Source: Sandaracinaceae bacterium (GTDB taxonomy: Bacteria; Myxococcota_A; Polyangia; Polyangiales; Houyiibacteriaceae). From it: 64,000 nt of DNA. Below, in pieces: positions 42,838 through 51,814 of this stretch (position 1 is the first letter of the stretch; each line of letters opens with the position of its first letter). Location: positions 248,001 to 312,000 of the forward strand of contig JACKEJ010000009.1 in the NCBI GenBank assembly GCA_020633055.1, in the 5' to 3' direction. The notes under the pieces were generated by a model, which did not search any database, had not been told where the DNA came from, and worked only from the letters and a program-made list of their open reading frames with translations. The position numbers and the translations under genes are program-made.

Positions 42838-43515
42838 ATGTGCAGCGCTCCCAGGCACTCGGCGACCCTCGCGGCGGGATCGGCTCGGGCGACACGTCCG
42901 TTCGCGTCGCGCTCCGCAGCTCGCGGCTTCTTCGCGCTCGCGAGCTTCGCGGCCGCCGTGGGGCTCTCGGCTGGTCTCTCGGGCTGCGAGCCCGAGCGGC
43001 CGCCGCCGCCCACGCTGCACGCGGTGCCCGACTTCCAGGCACAGGACCAGGCGGGCCGGGCCTTCTCTCTGGCGCAGCTGGATGGGCAGGTGTGGGTCGC
43101 CAACTTCGTCTTCACCGACTGCCCCAGCGTGTGCCCCATGCTCACGGCGCAGATGAGCAACTTCCAGCGCCGCATGGCCCCACAGGCTCCCGGGCTGCGC
43201 TACGTCTCCATCAGCGTGGACCCGGCTCAGGACACGCCGCCCGTGCTGGCCGCCTACGCCGCGCGCCACGACGCCGACCTCCGTACGTGGCGCTTCCTCA
43301 CGCTGGGCGACCACCAGGCCACGGTGGACCTGCTCATGCGCGGCTTCCGCGTGCGCATGGGCGAGCGCGAGGAGCAGAGCGCTGGCGGCTACGACATCAT
43401 GCACGCCAGTCACTTCGTGCTCGTGGATGGCGAGCGTCACGTGCGCGGCTACTACAGCACCGACGCCGAGGGCCTGGCCAACCTCGAAGCGGACGCGCTG
43501 GCCCTGCTGCGCTGA
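42838..43515 (+). CDS. SCO1/SenC-type copper chaperone
   Basis: A 225-residue protein with an N-terminal membrane or lipoprotein anchor (LSAGLSGC) and a thioredoxin-like domain. The copper ligands are C95-P-S-V-C99 (TDCPSVCPMLT) and His189 (MHASHFVLVD, with His eight residues before Asp). It delivers copper to the CuA site of cytochrome c oxidase on the periplasmic side. ATG 42838 is used; GTG 42826 is in frame. The neighbouring ctaB is the standard partner. Confidence 0.92.
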   Translation: MCSAPRHSATLAAGSARATRPFASRSAARGFFALASFAAAVGLSAGLSGCEPERPPPPTLHAVPDFQAQDQAGRAFSLAQLDGQVWVANFVFTDCPSVCPMLTAQMSNFQRRMAPQAPGLRYVSISVDPAQDTPPVLAAYAARHDADLRTWRFLTLGDHQATVDLLMRGFRVRMGEREEQSAGGYDIMHASHFVLVDGERHVRGYYSTDAEGLANLEADALALLR

Positions 43516-43586
43516 GCGCGGCCATCCTCGTGGGGGTTGCTCTTGCCGGGATTGACCGGGGCTGCCCTGCGCGTAGTCTCGCGCAG

Positions 43587-43958
43587 ATGGGTACCTGGGG
43601 CGCTGGCAACTTCGACAACGACACGAGCGCCGACCATCTATCGACGCTCACGGGCCGTCTCGTGCGCGAGGTCGAGGAGGCCATGGCCGACCCCGAAGAG
43701 CTCGAGGCCGACGAGTTCTGGGGCTGCGCCGTACCCGCGAACCTGGAGCTGCTCACCTTGCTCGCGAAGCAGCACTACGTCGGCGTGGTGCTCCCGGATG
43801 TGCCGACCGTCGACCGCTGGAAAGCCACGTACATGACGGCGTGGGAGGACAGCATCGACGGCCTCGAGCCGACCGACGAGTTCCGCCGCGCGCGCCGCAA
43901 GGTCCTGCTGGCGACGTTCGCCAAGCTTCGCCGGGCGGCGCAGCGCGAGAGCGGTTGA
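43587..43958 (+). CDS. DUF4259 family protein
   Basis: A 123-residue cytosolic protein with the family start MGTWGAGNFDNDTSADHL and acidic helices (EEAMADPEELEADEFWG) and a basic C-terminus. Its function is unknown across the family, in which the short WGxGNFDND motif is typical. ATG 43587 is preferred. It lies just before the accessory segment. Confidence 0.85.
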   Translation: MGTWGAGNFDNDTSADHLSTLTGRLVREVEEAMADPEELEADEFWGCAVPANLELLTLLAKQHYVGVVLPDVPTVDRWKATYMTAWEDSIDGLEPTDEFRRARRKVLLATFAKLRRAAQRESG

Positions 43959-44046
43959 GCGTCGCCGGACGACGTTCCTCTGATGGATTCCCCCGCCTCG
44001 GGACGACCGTGCCCGGTTCGCGTCATGCGACGGGAAGGATCGTTCC

Positions 44047-46047
44047 ATGGACAGAAAGAGAGACTCGTTGGGCAGCACGAAGGTGCGGGGCCCCAGCTCG
44101 TCGCGCCTCACGCGCGGCGTCGTGATCGCAACGGCTGCGTTCGCCTCGGTGCTCGACGCGTGCGCGCACGACGGCACGCCGATCGGGGGCGCACGGGAAT
44201 CGGCGCTCGTGGCTACATGCACGAGCGAGTCCGTCGAACCGGCGAGCCATCCGTTCCCCGGGGCGCACGAATTCGGGACGAAGATGGACGTCTCCGGTGA
44301 AGCGGCGATCATCGCCGGCTCCGGCGCGACGGCCGGGTCGAGCCCCGTCGCGATTTATCGGCGCGACGCGGGTGGGACGTGGTCGCGCGAGGCAATCCTC
44401 GACCTCGCGGTTTCGCAGGCTGTGGTCGTCGACAATGGAGCGAGTGGCGTGCCGTCGGTCGCGATCGATGGCGACCGTGCGGTGGTAGCGTTCGTCGAAC
44501 GACATGTGAGCGACAAGACGTTCCGGTCCCGCGTAGAGGTTTTCACGAGATGGTTGGGCGCGTGGACGCGCACCGACGAGATCGTCATCGACTCGGGGCC
44601 CTTCGAAGTCACCCCGTCGAACGACCACCTTCTTCCTTCGGTCACGGTCGCGATGGACGGCGGCGACGTCATCGTCGCCGAGTCGTTCGTCGGCGATCTC
44701 ATCGGGACCCAGAGCGGGCTTCCGCCTAGCACGACGACGGCGAACGCGAGTGGGTTCGCGAGTGTGCTCCACCTCGTCGCGCAAGGCACGAAGACCGTCA
44801 TCGAGTCGGAAGACGCGGTCCTTTCTCAGGGCGCGAGCAGTCCGGCGTTCGGCCAACAAGTCGTCGTGACGGGAGACCGCGCAGCGATCACGCAGCCGCA
44901 GCTCGGGAGCGTCGCGACATCGCTCGTGCACTTCTACCGCCGCGACCCCATCACGCATGATTGGTTGCCGGACGGCGTGGGCACGCCCCTCGTTCCAACG
45001 GACTTCGCAATTCGGGTCGCGCTCGTCGGCACGGACCACGCCGTGATCGGGACGGTAGGGGATCTCTTCGGGCTCGCGGTGCCGCCTCTGCAGCTGTGGC
45101 AGAGGAACGGCAACGTGTACACGTACGACTCGGACCTCCCGGCGTCGGGCATCATCTGGCCGACGTCGATGGTGGGAGATGGCGCGCGGGTCGTCGTCGG
45201 TCAGGCGTTCTTCGACCAATTCGCGGTGTACCGCTTCACGGGGAGCGCGGTCGTCCTCGAGGACGTGACGAGCACGAGCCTGCAGCAGTCGCTTCCCGGC
45301 GCGTGGCTCGCGTTCGACGGGACGCGCCTGCTCGCCGCGAGCTCCGGGGGAGGTCTCGTGACCGCCTTCCTCGTGGGCCCCCAGATCGCCAACGACGACG
45401 TGTACGTGATGTCGGGGAGCGGACCGCTCCTGGCGGGCCCACTCGACAACCCGCCCCCCGCGCTCTCTGCGAACATCGATCCGCACGGGATCCTCGCGAA
45501 CGACGACCTCGTGTGCCACGAAACGAAGATCTCGATCGACGCACCCCCGACGATGGGCACGCTCGTCACCCTCGAAGAGGACGGCGCGTTCCAGTACCAG
45601 CGGGAAGGCGTCTCCATCTTCGCGTGCAGCGACTCGTTCCGGTACCACCTCGCCGCTTCGGACGCCTCCGAGTCGGAGAGCGCGACAGTTCGGATCGACT
45701 TCGACACGTGTGCCCACTTCAACGTCTACGCGGAGATCTGGAAGCGCTACATCTACACCGGCTGCTGGCCTGGCCCGGTCGACCCCATCGATCCGGGCTC
45801 GCTCGGCGTGCGTGCGAGCGCGGATCGACCGGCGCACGTCGTGCTGCCAGACGGCGACGGCCTCTCGATGCGAATCCTGGAGCGACCACGCGGCGGTGAA
45901 GCGAGCGTGGACGCTGGGGGTCTCGTATACGTTCCCCGGCGTGACTTCGTCGGTCGCGATCGCGTCTACGTCGACGTGGGCAACGGCTCGTGCTCGGTGC
46001 GGACGGTCATCGACATCGACGTGCCTGCCACGGGTGTGGCGCGTTGA
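44047..46047 (+). CDS. Large secreted/lipoprotein of atypical composition
   Basis: A 666-residue protein with a signal-like N-terminus and possible lipobox LDAC (about residue 39). Most is predicted beta structure with repeated motifs (VAIDGDRAVVAF, VAMDGGDVIVAE, VTGDRAAITQP), consistent with a beta-propeller-like region, and residues 465-600 contain an Ig/cadherin-like domain (ANDDLVCHE, GAFQYQREG). Codon choice is noticeably poorer in GC at the third position than flanking genes, with many ACG/TCG/GAA. An SMI1-type remnant begins 11 bp after its stop. I read it as horizontally acquired. Confidence 0.7.
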   Translation: MDRKRDSLGSTKVRGPSSSRLTRGVVIATAAFASVLDACAHDGTPIGGARESALVATCTSESVEPASHPFPGAHEFGTKMDVSGEAAIIAGSGATAGSSPVAIYRRDAGGTWSREAILDLAVSQAVVVDNGASGVPSVAIDGDRAVVAFVERHVSDKTFRSRVEVFTRWLGAWTRTDEIVIDSGPFEVTPSNDHLLPSVTVAMDGGDVIVAESFVGDLIGTQSGLPPSTTTANASGFASVLHLVAQGTKTVIESEDAVLSQGASSPAFGQQVVVTGDRAAITQPQLGSVATSLVHFYRRDPITHDWLPDGVGTPLVPTDFAIRVALVGTDHAVIGTVGDLFGLAVPPLQLWQRNGNVYTYDSDLPASGIIWPTSMVGDGARVVVGQAFFDQFAVYRFTGSAVVLEDVTSTSLQQSLPGAWLAFDGTRLLAASSGGGLVTAFLVGPQIANDDVYVMSGSGPLLAGPLDNPPPALSANIDPHGILANDDLVCHETKISIDAPPTMGTLVTLEEDGAFQYQREGVSIFACSDSFRYHLAASDASESESATVRIDFDTCAHFNVYAEIWKRYIYTGCWPGPVDPIDPGSLGVRASADRPAHVVLPDGDGLSMRILERPRGGEASVDAGGLVYVPRRDFVGRDRVYVDVGNGSCSVRTVIDIDVPATGVAR

Positions 46048-46057
46048 GGCGACCGAT

Positions 46058-46174
46058 GGGCGCTATGTCGAGATGCTCGACGTACGCGCGCTGATGGCCG
46101 CGCGCTCCGGCGTGGGCACCGAGGTCCTCACGAGCGACCAGAGCGCGCACGTCGGTCGGGTGTTCATGGGCTGG
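46058..46174 (+). pseudogene. Remnant of a SMI1/KNR4-like gene 3' end
   Basis: The translation RYVEMLDVRALMAARSG with VGTEVLTSDQSAHVGRVFMGW is clearly homologous to the end of the frame at 49195-49517 (YVEMLEAGDMIAVRSDVGTE with SDKSAHVGRVFMG). The ancestral stop TGA is TGG here. Only this 3' tail is left, immediately after the atypical gene at 44047. Confidence 0.7.
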
Positions 46175-46260
46175 CGCCGTCTCGCCGCGCTGCCGGCCCA
46201 TCCAGCAGCGCTTCACGTCGCCCACAGCGTGCGGCGCTGGTCGGGAGATGTCGTCGGACC

Positions 46261-48282
46261 TCATTCCGAGTAGGAGAGCCTGAAGGGGTAGGTGACCCGC
46301 ACGATGCCACGCCCTGGTGGCGGAAACGTCCACTCCGCGATCCGGCGTCGGACGCAGCAGCCGACCGCCTCGCTGACGTCGTTCTCCGTGATGCCCGTGC
46401 GCTCCACGGTGCCGTCGGCGCGGATCAGGAAACTCACCACCACCTGTCCTTCGGTGCGTGGGAAGAACTCCAAGTCATTCTCGTAGCAAGCGACGACCTC
46501 GTCGATGTGGCTCCGAACGACGGTCCGGATCATGTCGGCCGTCAGTGCGTCTGGGGTGTCGACGCCAGCGTCTGGTTCGGGCTCCCCGGTGACTGCCGCC
46601 TGTTCGGAGTCGTCGAAGTGGGTTTCGTCGCCCGGCGGCAGCGCCTCGCACATCCGCCGGCGCGCTGCGCCGTACGCGAAGAGTCCGGCGCGCTGCACCC
46701 ACGACGCGGCCCCGTGTGCCTGGCCCAGCAGCGCCGCGCCGCGCCGGAGCGAGCGCACGCCATGGACCGCGTCTTGGTTCTGGATTTGCGCAAGCCCGAG
46801 CGTGACCCAGCACGGACCGCACGTGCCGTCCAAAGCGACGGCCGCGTGGGCTTCGCCCAGCGCGCGCTCGACCTCATCCAAGCTCAACCAGCCTCGCGCG
46901 AGCACCTCGTGCTCGAACGAAGTCGACGCGCGAGGCGTGATCCGCTCGAGCGTCTCTCGCGCGACTGGCTCGAGGCTGGCGCGCGGCGCCTCGCCCGGCA
47001 GCGGGGGGCTCGTGTACTCCGTGGCCACGCTCAGCGCGACGCGCTCGAACGCGACCGCTTCCGGGTCGTCCACCCACCGGAGCGCCTGGGCGGCCCCGTA
47101 CAGGTCACCGGCTTCTACGAGGATGGCCGCTCGCAGGGCCGCCACTTCGGCGCTGTGTCGCGCCGCCGGTTCCCGCCGAACCAGTGCGTCGAGCGAACTC
47201 AGCGCGTCGGCGCGTCCCGTTTCGGTGTGCCACGCCACGTGCCGTACCCAGAAGAGGTCGACCTCGCGTGCGGACAAGGCCCGCTCCTCGGGCGCTTCAG
47301 CCTCGTCTGCTCGTTCGAGGGTGAACGAGACCGTCTGGCGCGCATCGTGACTCACGAACGCTCCGTAGCGTTCCGCCAGCCCGTGTGGTTCGAGGTGTGT
47401 ACTAAACGCTTCGCGCTCGCTCGTGCCAACATGGAGCGCGGTGCGGTAGGCGGAGAAGGCGCGCCGCAGCTCTGGGGGACCCGTGACGAGCAGCGCGACG
47501 AGCGCCCACGCACTCGCGTAGTGCGCGGCCGTCTGGTCCGTGTTGCCAGGGACCCAGATGGTCTCCGAGGTGAGCGCGAGCAGCGCGTCGAGGTCCAGCA
47601 GGCGTGAGGGCGGGACGTGGTACGGAACGATGTCGCCCACGCGCACGCGGCGTCCGTTGCCGTGGAACACGTACGGAGGGACTCCGACGCGCAGGGTCCC
47701 CCCGGAGACCACCGCCGTCGACAGCACCTCCGCGAGGCCTTCTTCGAGCCACGCGGGGGCCTGCGGGGTACAGCGCGCGCTCAGTCGATGCGACAGCTCG
47801 TGGCGAAAGAGGGCGCGCGTGTACGCGGTGGTCCGCTGCCACGCAAACGCCAGGGTTGGCGGTCGCGCGACCACGCGCTGCGAGTGCGACACCAGCACGC
47901 CGCCCGCACCATCCAAGGCGGGGGGAACGGCGCGCCGCACCGACCGCTCCTCCACCAGCGCGAGGACGTCCACGGGCGCCGTCTCGGTGGACGCAGCACA
48001 CGGGAAGAACACCTGCACCATGGCCTGCCGATCGGCCTCCATGTGCTGCAGCAAGGCGTAGGCTTCGGGGCCGGTGTTGTCGGTCGTCAGGTGGATGCGG
48101 TCCGTGTTGGCGACACGCAGCGCGACAGGAGCACACCCCGTGAGACACATGAGCAGCCAGCAGGAAGCGCGCCCGAGGGCCGCGCCGCGCCCACGTTCGC
48201 CGCGTGGCTCGGGCGCAGCGTGGTGCGGCCACCGTCGGGCTCGTCGGAGTCGGGAGCCGGTCAGCGTTCGCGTGCGACGCAT
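46261..48282 (-). CDS. Lipoprotein fusing a zincin-like domain and an AgmX/TonB-like C-terminus
   Basis: A 673-residue protein with an N-terminal leader ending in a lipobox LMCLTGC (about residue 50). A zinc-protease-like motif H161-E-L-S-H165 is followed by APAWLEEGLAEV, the third-ligand-type Glu, as in DUF1570-type zincins. The last roughly 95 residues carry the AgmX/PglI TonB-like pattern (MIRTVVRSHIDEVVACYENDLEF, EGQVVVSFLIRADGTVERTGI, RIAEWTFPPP, ending FRLSYSE). ATG 48282 is chosen; a more upstream GTG would lengthen the already long leader. An unusual combination for gliding-related or envelope peptidase function. Confidence 0.75.
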   Translation of the reverse strand: MRRTRTLTGSRLRRARRWPHHAAPEPRGERGRGAALGRASCWLLMCLTGCAPVALRVANTDRIHLTTDNTGPEAYALLQHMEADRQAMVQVFFPCAASTETAPVDVLALVEERSVRRAVPPALDGAGGVLVSHSQRVVARPPTLAFAWQRTTAYTRALFRHELSHRLSARCTPQAPAWLEEGLAEVLSTAVVSGGTLRVGVPPYVFHGNGRRVRVGDIVPYHVPPSRLLDLDALLALTSETIWVPGNTDQTAAHYASAWALVALLVTGPPELRRAFSAYRTALHVGTSEREAFSTHLEPHGLAERYGAFVSHDARQTVSFTLERADEAEAPEERALSAREVDLFWVRHVAWHTETGRADALSSLDALVRREPAARHSAEVAALRAAILVEAGDLYGAAQALRWVDDPEAVAFERVALSVATEYTSPPLPGEAPRASLEPVARETLERITPRASTSFEHEVLARGWLSLDEVERALGEAHAAVALDGTCGPCWVTLGLAQIQNQDAVHGVRSLRRGAALLGQAHGAASWVQRAGLFAYGAARRRMCEALPPGDETHFDDSEQAAVTGEPEPDAGVDTPDALTADMIRTVVRSHIDEVVACYENDLEFFPRTEGQVVVSFLIRADGTVERTGITENDVSEAVGCCVRRRIAEWTFPPPGRGIVRVTYPFRLSYSE

Positions 48283-48542
48283 GCGGGACGTCGTCGACGG
48301 TGAGCGATGTGCGGCGGGCTCGTGCGCGCGTTGGGCTGCTCCTTCTTGCACATGCACCGTGTCCGACGGCCCCCCAATTGTGTCAAGTGACGTTCGGGTG
48401 ACGTGGGCGGCGCGCCCATGGTGCGTGACCCCTACGCACGCCTACACGCGAGGCGCATCCGCGTGCAGCGTTCGTTCATGTTCGCTGGCGCCGCTCCCGG
48501 GGTCTCCCGTCGCTTGCCCACCGGCGAGCGCGCGCCCGGCGA

Positions 48543-49194
48543 CTACGGATGGGGCCAGCGCCCGGCGCGCATCTGCTCCAGCACCTCGCGGCAGTACGGG
48601 ACGCACGCGGCGAGCTCGTCGCGCCAGGCATGCACGGGCTCGTAGCCGAAGTCGCGGCGCGCCTCGTCCAGGCTGCCGCTGTGCGACACGGCGGCCTTCA
48701 TGCAGTGCAAGCGCGTCACCTGGGGCTCCGGGGCGAGGTGCAGGCGGTGCAGCAGCTCCCAGGCGTAGCTCAGCGCGTACATGGGGCGGTAGGGCAGGCG
48801 GCGCGTCGGTACGCGATAGCCGAGGCCTTCGATGATGGGCCGGAAGAACTCGAGGGGGTTGGTGGGCTCTCCGTCGGTGATGTAGTAGGCGCGCCCCGCC
48901 ACGGGTGACTCGGGGCTCAGGTGCCGCGCGGCGAGGAGCTCGCCGTGCACGAGGTTGCCCACGAAGGTGTTGTCCGCCATGGCGCGGCCGTCACCGATGT
49001 CGGCCAGGAGGAGGCCGCGCGCGCACTTCTCGATGACCTGCGGCAGGTAGAACGGGTCGCCCACGCCGTAGATGCCGCCCGGTCGCAGCGCGCAGGTGGA
49101 GAGCACGCCTGCCCCTCGGCGCTCGGTCGCCGTCGTCCGCCGTGAGTTGCGGTGCGCGCGACCGTTCGCGGCGAGCATCAGCCGCTCGGCCTGC
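48543..49194 (-). pseudogene. 5'-truncated duplicate of the NAD-dependent epimerase gene
   Basis: Matches the gene at 52674-53804 from its C-terminus back to about residue 160, with very few differences at DNA level (nearly identical over 48780-49030). The Rossmann fold and catalytic YSTTK are missing: homology ends abruptly at about 49194, where SMI1-like sequence begins. An ATG at 49178 keeps an open frame of 211 residues, but a protein without NAD-binding domain is unlikely to work. Stop TAG at 48543. Confidence 0.85.
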
Positions 49195-49517
49195 CCGGCT
49201 TCGACGACCTCGAGGCGGACGACGCCATCCGCCTGCTCTTCAGCCACGCGGGCCGCTTTCCGATCATGGGCAGCCGGTATTGGGACTACGACCGCGTGGT
49301 GATCGACTTCATCCCGTGCCCGGGCGGCGTCGAGGGGCAGCTCCTCACGCTGCCAGAAGTGGACCTCGAGCTCGCGTCGCCTTCGTTTGGTGCATTTCTC
49401 GAGCGCTACGTGGAGATGCTCGAAGCAGGCGACATGATCGCCGTACGCTCCGACGTGGGCACCGAGATCTTCACGAGCGACAAGAGCGCCCACGTCGGCA
49501 GGGTGTTCATGGGCTGA
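49195..49517 (+). pseudogene. 5'-truncated SMI1/KNR4-like gene fragment
   Basis: Joined at its 5' side to the truncated epimerase on the other strand. The frame reads FDDLEADDAIRLLFSHAGRF, YWDYDRVVIDFIPCPGGVEGQL, SPSFGAFLERYVEMLEAGDMI and ends HVGRVFMG. The central DFIPCPGGxxGQ and SF...LERY blocks fit the SMI1/KNR4 superfamily, but the N-terminal part is lost. An in-frame GTG at 49152 would start inside antisense epimerase sequence. SMI1 proteins often serve as immunity proteins; here only a relic is seen. Confidence 0.7.
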
Positions 49518-49542
49518 CCCCGCTGTGCTCACGTGCGTCGCG

Positions 49543-50688
49543 CTAGCTCGCCTGTGTGCTGCATCGAACGCGCCGCATCTCGCCCCCACCGAGACCATCC
49601 GGGATCGCCAGCGCGAACCAACGCCAGATACGGAAGCCCTGTGTCGCCTGGGGCCACACGAACGTCTTCGCGATGGCCTCGCCCTCCGGCCAGGGCTCCC
49701 CGTCGAGCAACATCTCATCCACGGTGCGGCGACCGTCCGAGTCACAAGCGCACACGCGGAGCGCGTGGATCTCGCTCGGCGGAAGCTTGGCGACGACCTC
49801 CTCGAACAAGGGCTCCATCGAGGGAAAGTCGAGGATCTCGTCGCGTCCAAAGGGCTCGCCCCACATGACTATCAGGCCCGAGCAGAAGCGAAACGGGCCC
49901 CACGTCTCCCAGTCGACGTGGCCGCTCTGACAAGCGATTCCGAAGATGCCCTCGAGGATGACGTGGAGGCACACCGAGCAGAAGCGGTCCAGCGCCACGC
50001 TGCGCGCCTCGACCCACGTCGGGTTCACCAGGCCGAAGGACTCGACGATGCGCCCTGCGGCGAGGCGATCGTCTTCGAAGACGAAGTCGACTTGTCCTGT
50101 GAGGCCGTGCTGGCCGAACCTCGGGAAGACGCGCACGTCGAACCCACGGCCCTCGACCAGCCACGTGGGCTCCCGCTCGTCGACGTTCGCTCCGTGGGCT
50201 CGTAGCAGCGCCGCGAGCCTGTCACGCATGTCCCGATCGCGGGGTAGCTCCTGTGGTGTGGGTAGGGGTCGCGCGAGCTCGATGCCGATCGGAGCGCTGG
50301 ACGGCGGGGCCTCGTTTCGCTCCGCGGCGGTTCGGATGGCCTCCTCGGCCCTCTGCAACGCCATCGATCCCATCGCCATGGAACTCAGGTCCTCTGTGGA
50401 TGCCGCTCTCGCCCGCGCCACCGCATGCACGAACACGGGCTCGTCCATGAGGGGGAGATGCCGGAGCCGCTTCCGGAACCACCCGCGCTCCCACTGCGAG
50501 AACGTCAAGTCGAAGGGGATGTCGGGGCGAGCGACGTGAGCAAAGGCCGGGACCGTGAAGAGTGCCAATCGCACAGCCAGCCATGGTGCGACGCCGAGGT
50601 CGAGCAGGGTGTCCTCGATCGCCGCGTCGCTCGCGTCGGGGTAGTCGAGGAACGCTGCGAGGGCTAGCTCGAGATGGTCGCGATACAT
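49543..50688 (-). CDS. Unknown protein, DUF6348-like
   Basis: A 381-residue cytosolic protein, helical at the N-terminus (residues 1-140) with a mixed alpha/beta C-terminal half. The C-terminal blocks GFDVRVFPRFGQHGLTGQVDFVF, AGRIVESFGLVNPTWVEARSVALDRFCSVCLHVILE and EIHALRVCACDSDGRRTVDEML resemble the DUF6348 pattern, assigned from memory and not certain. ATG 50688 fits. It lies between the SMI1-like remnant and the paralogous lipoproteins and may be part of the same mobile accessory block. Confidence 0.65.
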   Translation of the reverse strand: MYRDHLELALAAFLDYPDASDAAIEDTLLDLGVAPWLAVRLALFTVPAFAHVARPDIPFDLTFSQWERGWFRKRLRHLPLMDEPVFVHAVARARAASTEDLSSMAMGSMALQRAEEAIRTAAERNEAPPSSAPIGIELARPLPTPQELPRDRDMRDRLAALLRAHGANVDEREPTWLVEGRGFDVRVFPRFGQHGLTGQVDFVFEDDRLAAGRIVESFGLVNPTWVEARSVALDRFCSVCLHVILEGIFGIACQSGHVDWETWGPFRFCSGLIVMWGEPFGRDEILDFPSMEPLFEEVVAKLPPSEIHALRVCACDSDGRRTVDEMLLDGEPWPEGEAIAKTFVWPQATQGFRIWRWFALAIPDGLGGGEMRRVRCSTQAS

Positions 50689-50867
50689 TCGGCGGGAGTG
50701 TGCCTGCGGGCGGGTGTGACTCCAACGTGCAATTGGAAGGGGCGTGGCTCGGAGGCGTTGGCCGGCGTTGGCGATCGTCTCGCGTGTCGTGGCGCGCAAT
50801 TTGCTCCCACCTGTCCCGCCATGAATCGATGTGCCACCTTGAGCCAACGTGTAGACCGGAGCGGAAA

Positions 50868-51707
50868 ATGAAGCTGAACTCGACGAAGAGAGCGCGGTGG
50901 CTGCGGCTTCTCGCGACCCTCGGCCTGTTGGCGGAACTGGCGGGCTGCACGTCTGCACACGAGGCGCCCGCTGCGCCGGTGGGCGGCGCACTCGACGGCT
51001 GCTACGTGGGGGCCTACTTCGCCGATTGCGGCGGCGAGGGCACGCCGCGCTTTGGGTGTCAGGTCGGGCCGGCGCCGAGTGCGTGTCGCTGGTTCACGGG
51101 CGGCGTGGTGGCCGAGGGGTACGTGCCGTGGTCCTGCGCGGACGGGCAGATCTGCTGCGATGACGGCGCGGGTCTGGCGTTCCCTGACTCCTTCGGCCTC
51201 TGGGCGGCGTCGTTCTTCAACTCGGTCGGGGCCGAGCCGTGGAACCGTGAGCGCGGGCTGGTGTTGAGCGTCGACGTGGACCCCACGCTCGCCGGCGACC
51301 TGAGCGTGAGCTGCGAGCGTGACGGTCAGGTGGTGGACGACGTGTATCCGTGCCGCGAGCCAGGCACGGGCGAGACGCAGTTCCAGCAGCGCTACATGGT
51401 GTACGCTGAGATGCACGACACGCTGAGCGTCGGCGTCCTGCAGGGCGACGGCTTCGTCAGCAGGCGCTTGCAGCTCGAGGTCATGCCGGACAGGCGCTTG
51501 GCGCGGGCCTGCTTGCTCTCCAACTCGGATGGCGTCCCGTTGAGCTGCGACCCTGCCGCGTATCCTAGCGGCCCGTGCGCCGAGGAAGGAACCATCCGTG
51601 TCTCGACGTTGCCGGCTCGGAACCGCGCCGCGTTGGATGGAGTCGTCGTGGCTGGGGAGGTGACCTTTGCCGACGGGCTGACCATCACGTTCACCGCGCC
51701 GCTCTGA
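50868..51707 (+). CDS. Cys-rich lipoprotein (paralogue A)
   Basis: A 279-residue protein with a lipobox LAELAGC (Cys27). The mature protein has eight or more conserved Cys in pairs (ALDGCYVGAYFADCGGEGTPRFGC, WSCADGQICCDDG, SVSCERDG, YPCREP, ARACLLS, LSCDPA). It ends ADGLTITFTAPL. A paralogue lies directly downstream (51815-52633) with the same cysteine spacing, indicating tandem duplication. Start ATG 50868 has GCGGAAA just upstream. A secreted, disulfide-stabilised envelope protein; function unknown. Confidence 0.8.
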   Translation: MKLNSTKRARWLRLLATLGLLAELAGCTSAHEAPAAPVGGALDGCYVGAYFADCGGEGTPRFGCQVGPAPSACRWFTGGVVAEGYVPWSCADGQICCDDGAGLAFPDSFGLWAASFFNSVGAEPWNRERGLVLSVDVDPTLAGDLSVSCERDGQVVDDVYPCREPGTGETQFQQRYMVYAEMHDTLSVGVLQGDGFVSRRLQLEVMPDRRLARACLLSNSDGVPLSCDPAAYPSGPCAEEGTIRVSTLPARNRAALDGVVVAGEVTFADGLTITFTAPL

Positions 51708-51814
51708 GCGTGGATGTGCGCGTCGGAATGCAGGTGAGCGCTGGCACCTATCCTGCGCCAAGCCCCTTCGTAGCCATGAGACGTGTCGACTCGAGTACTT
51801 GTGGAGCACGGAAG

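Noticed and set aside
48543..49178. Truncated epimerase as a functional small protein
   Set aside because: It lacks the NAD-binding fold and catalytic motif; the ATG at 49178 is likely fortuitous.
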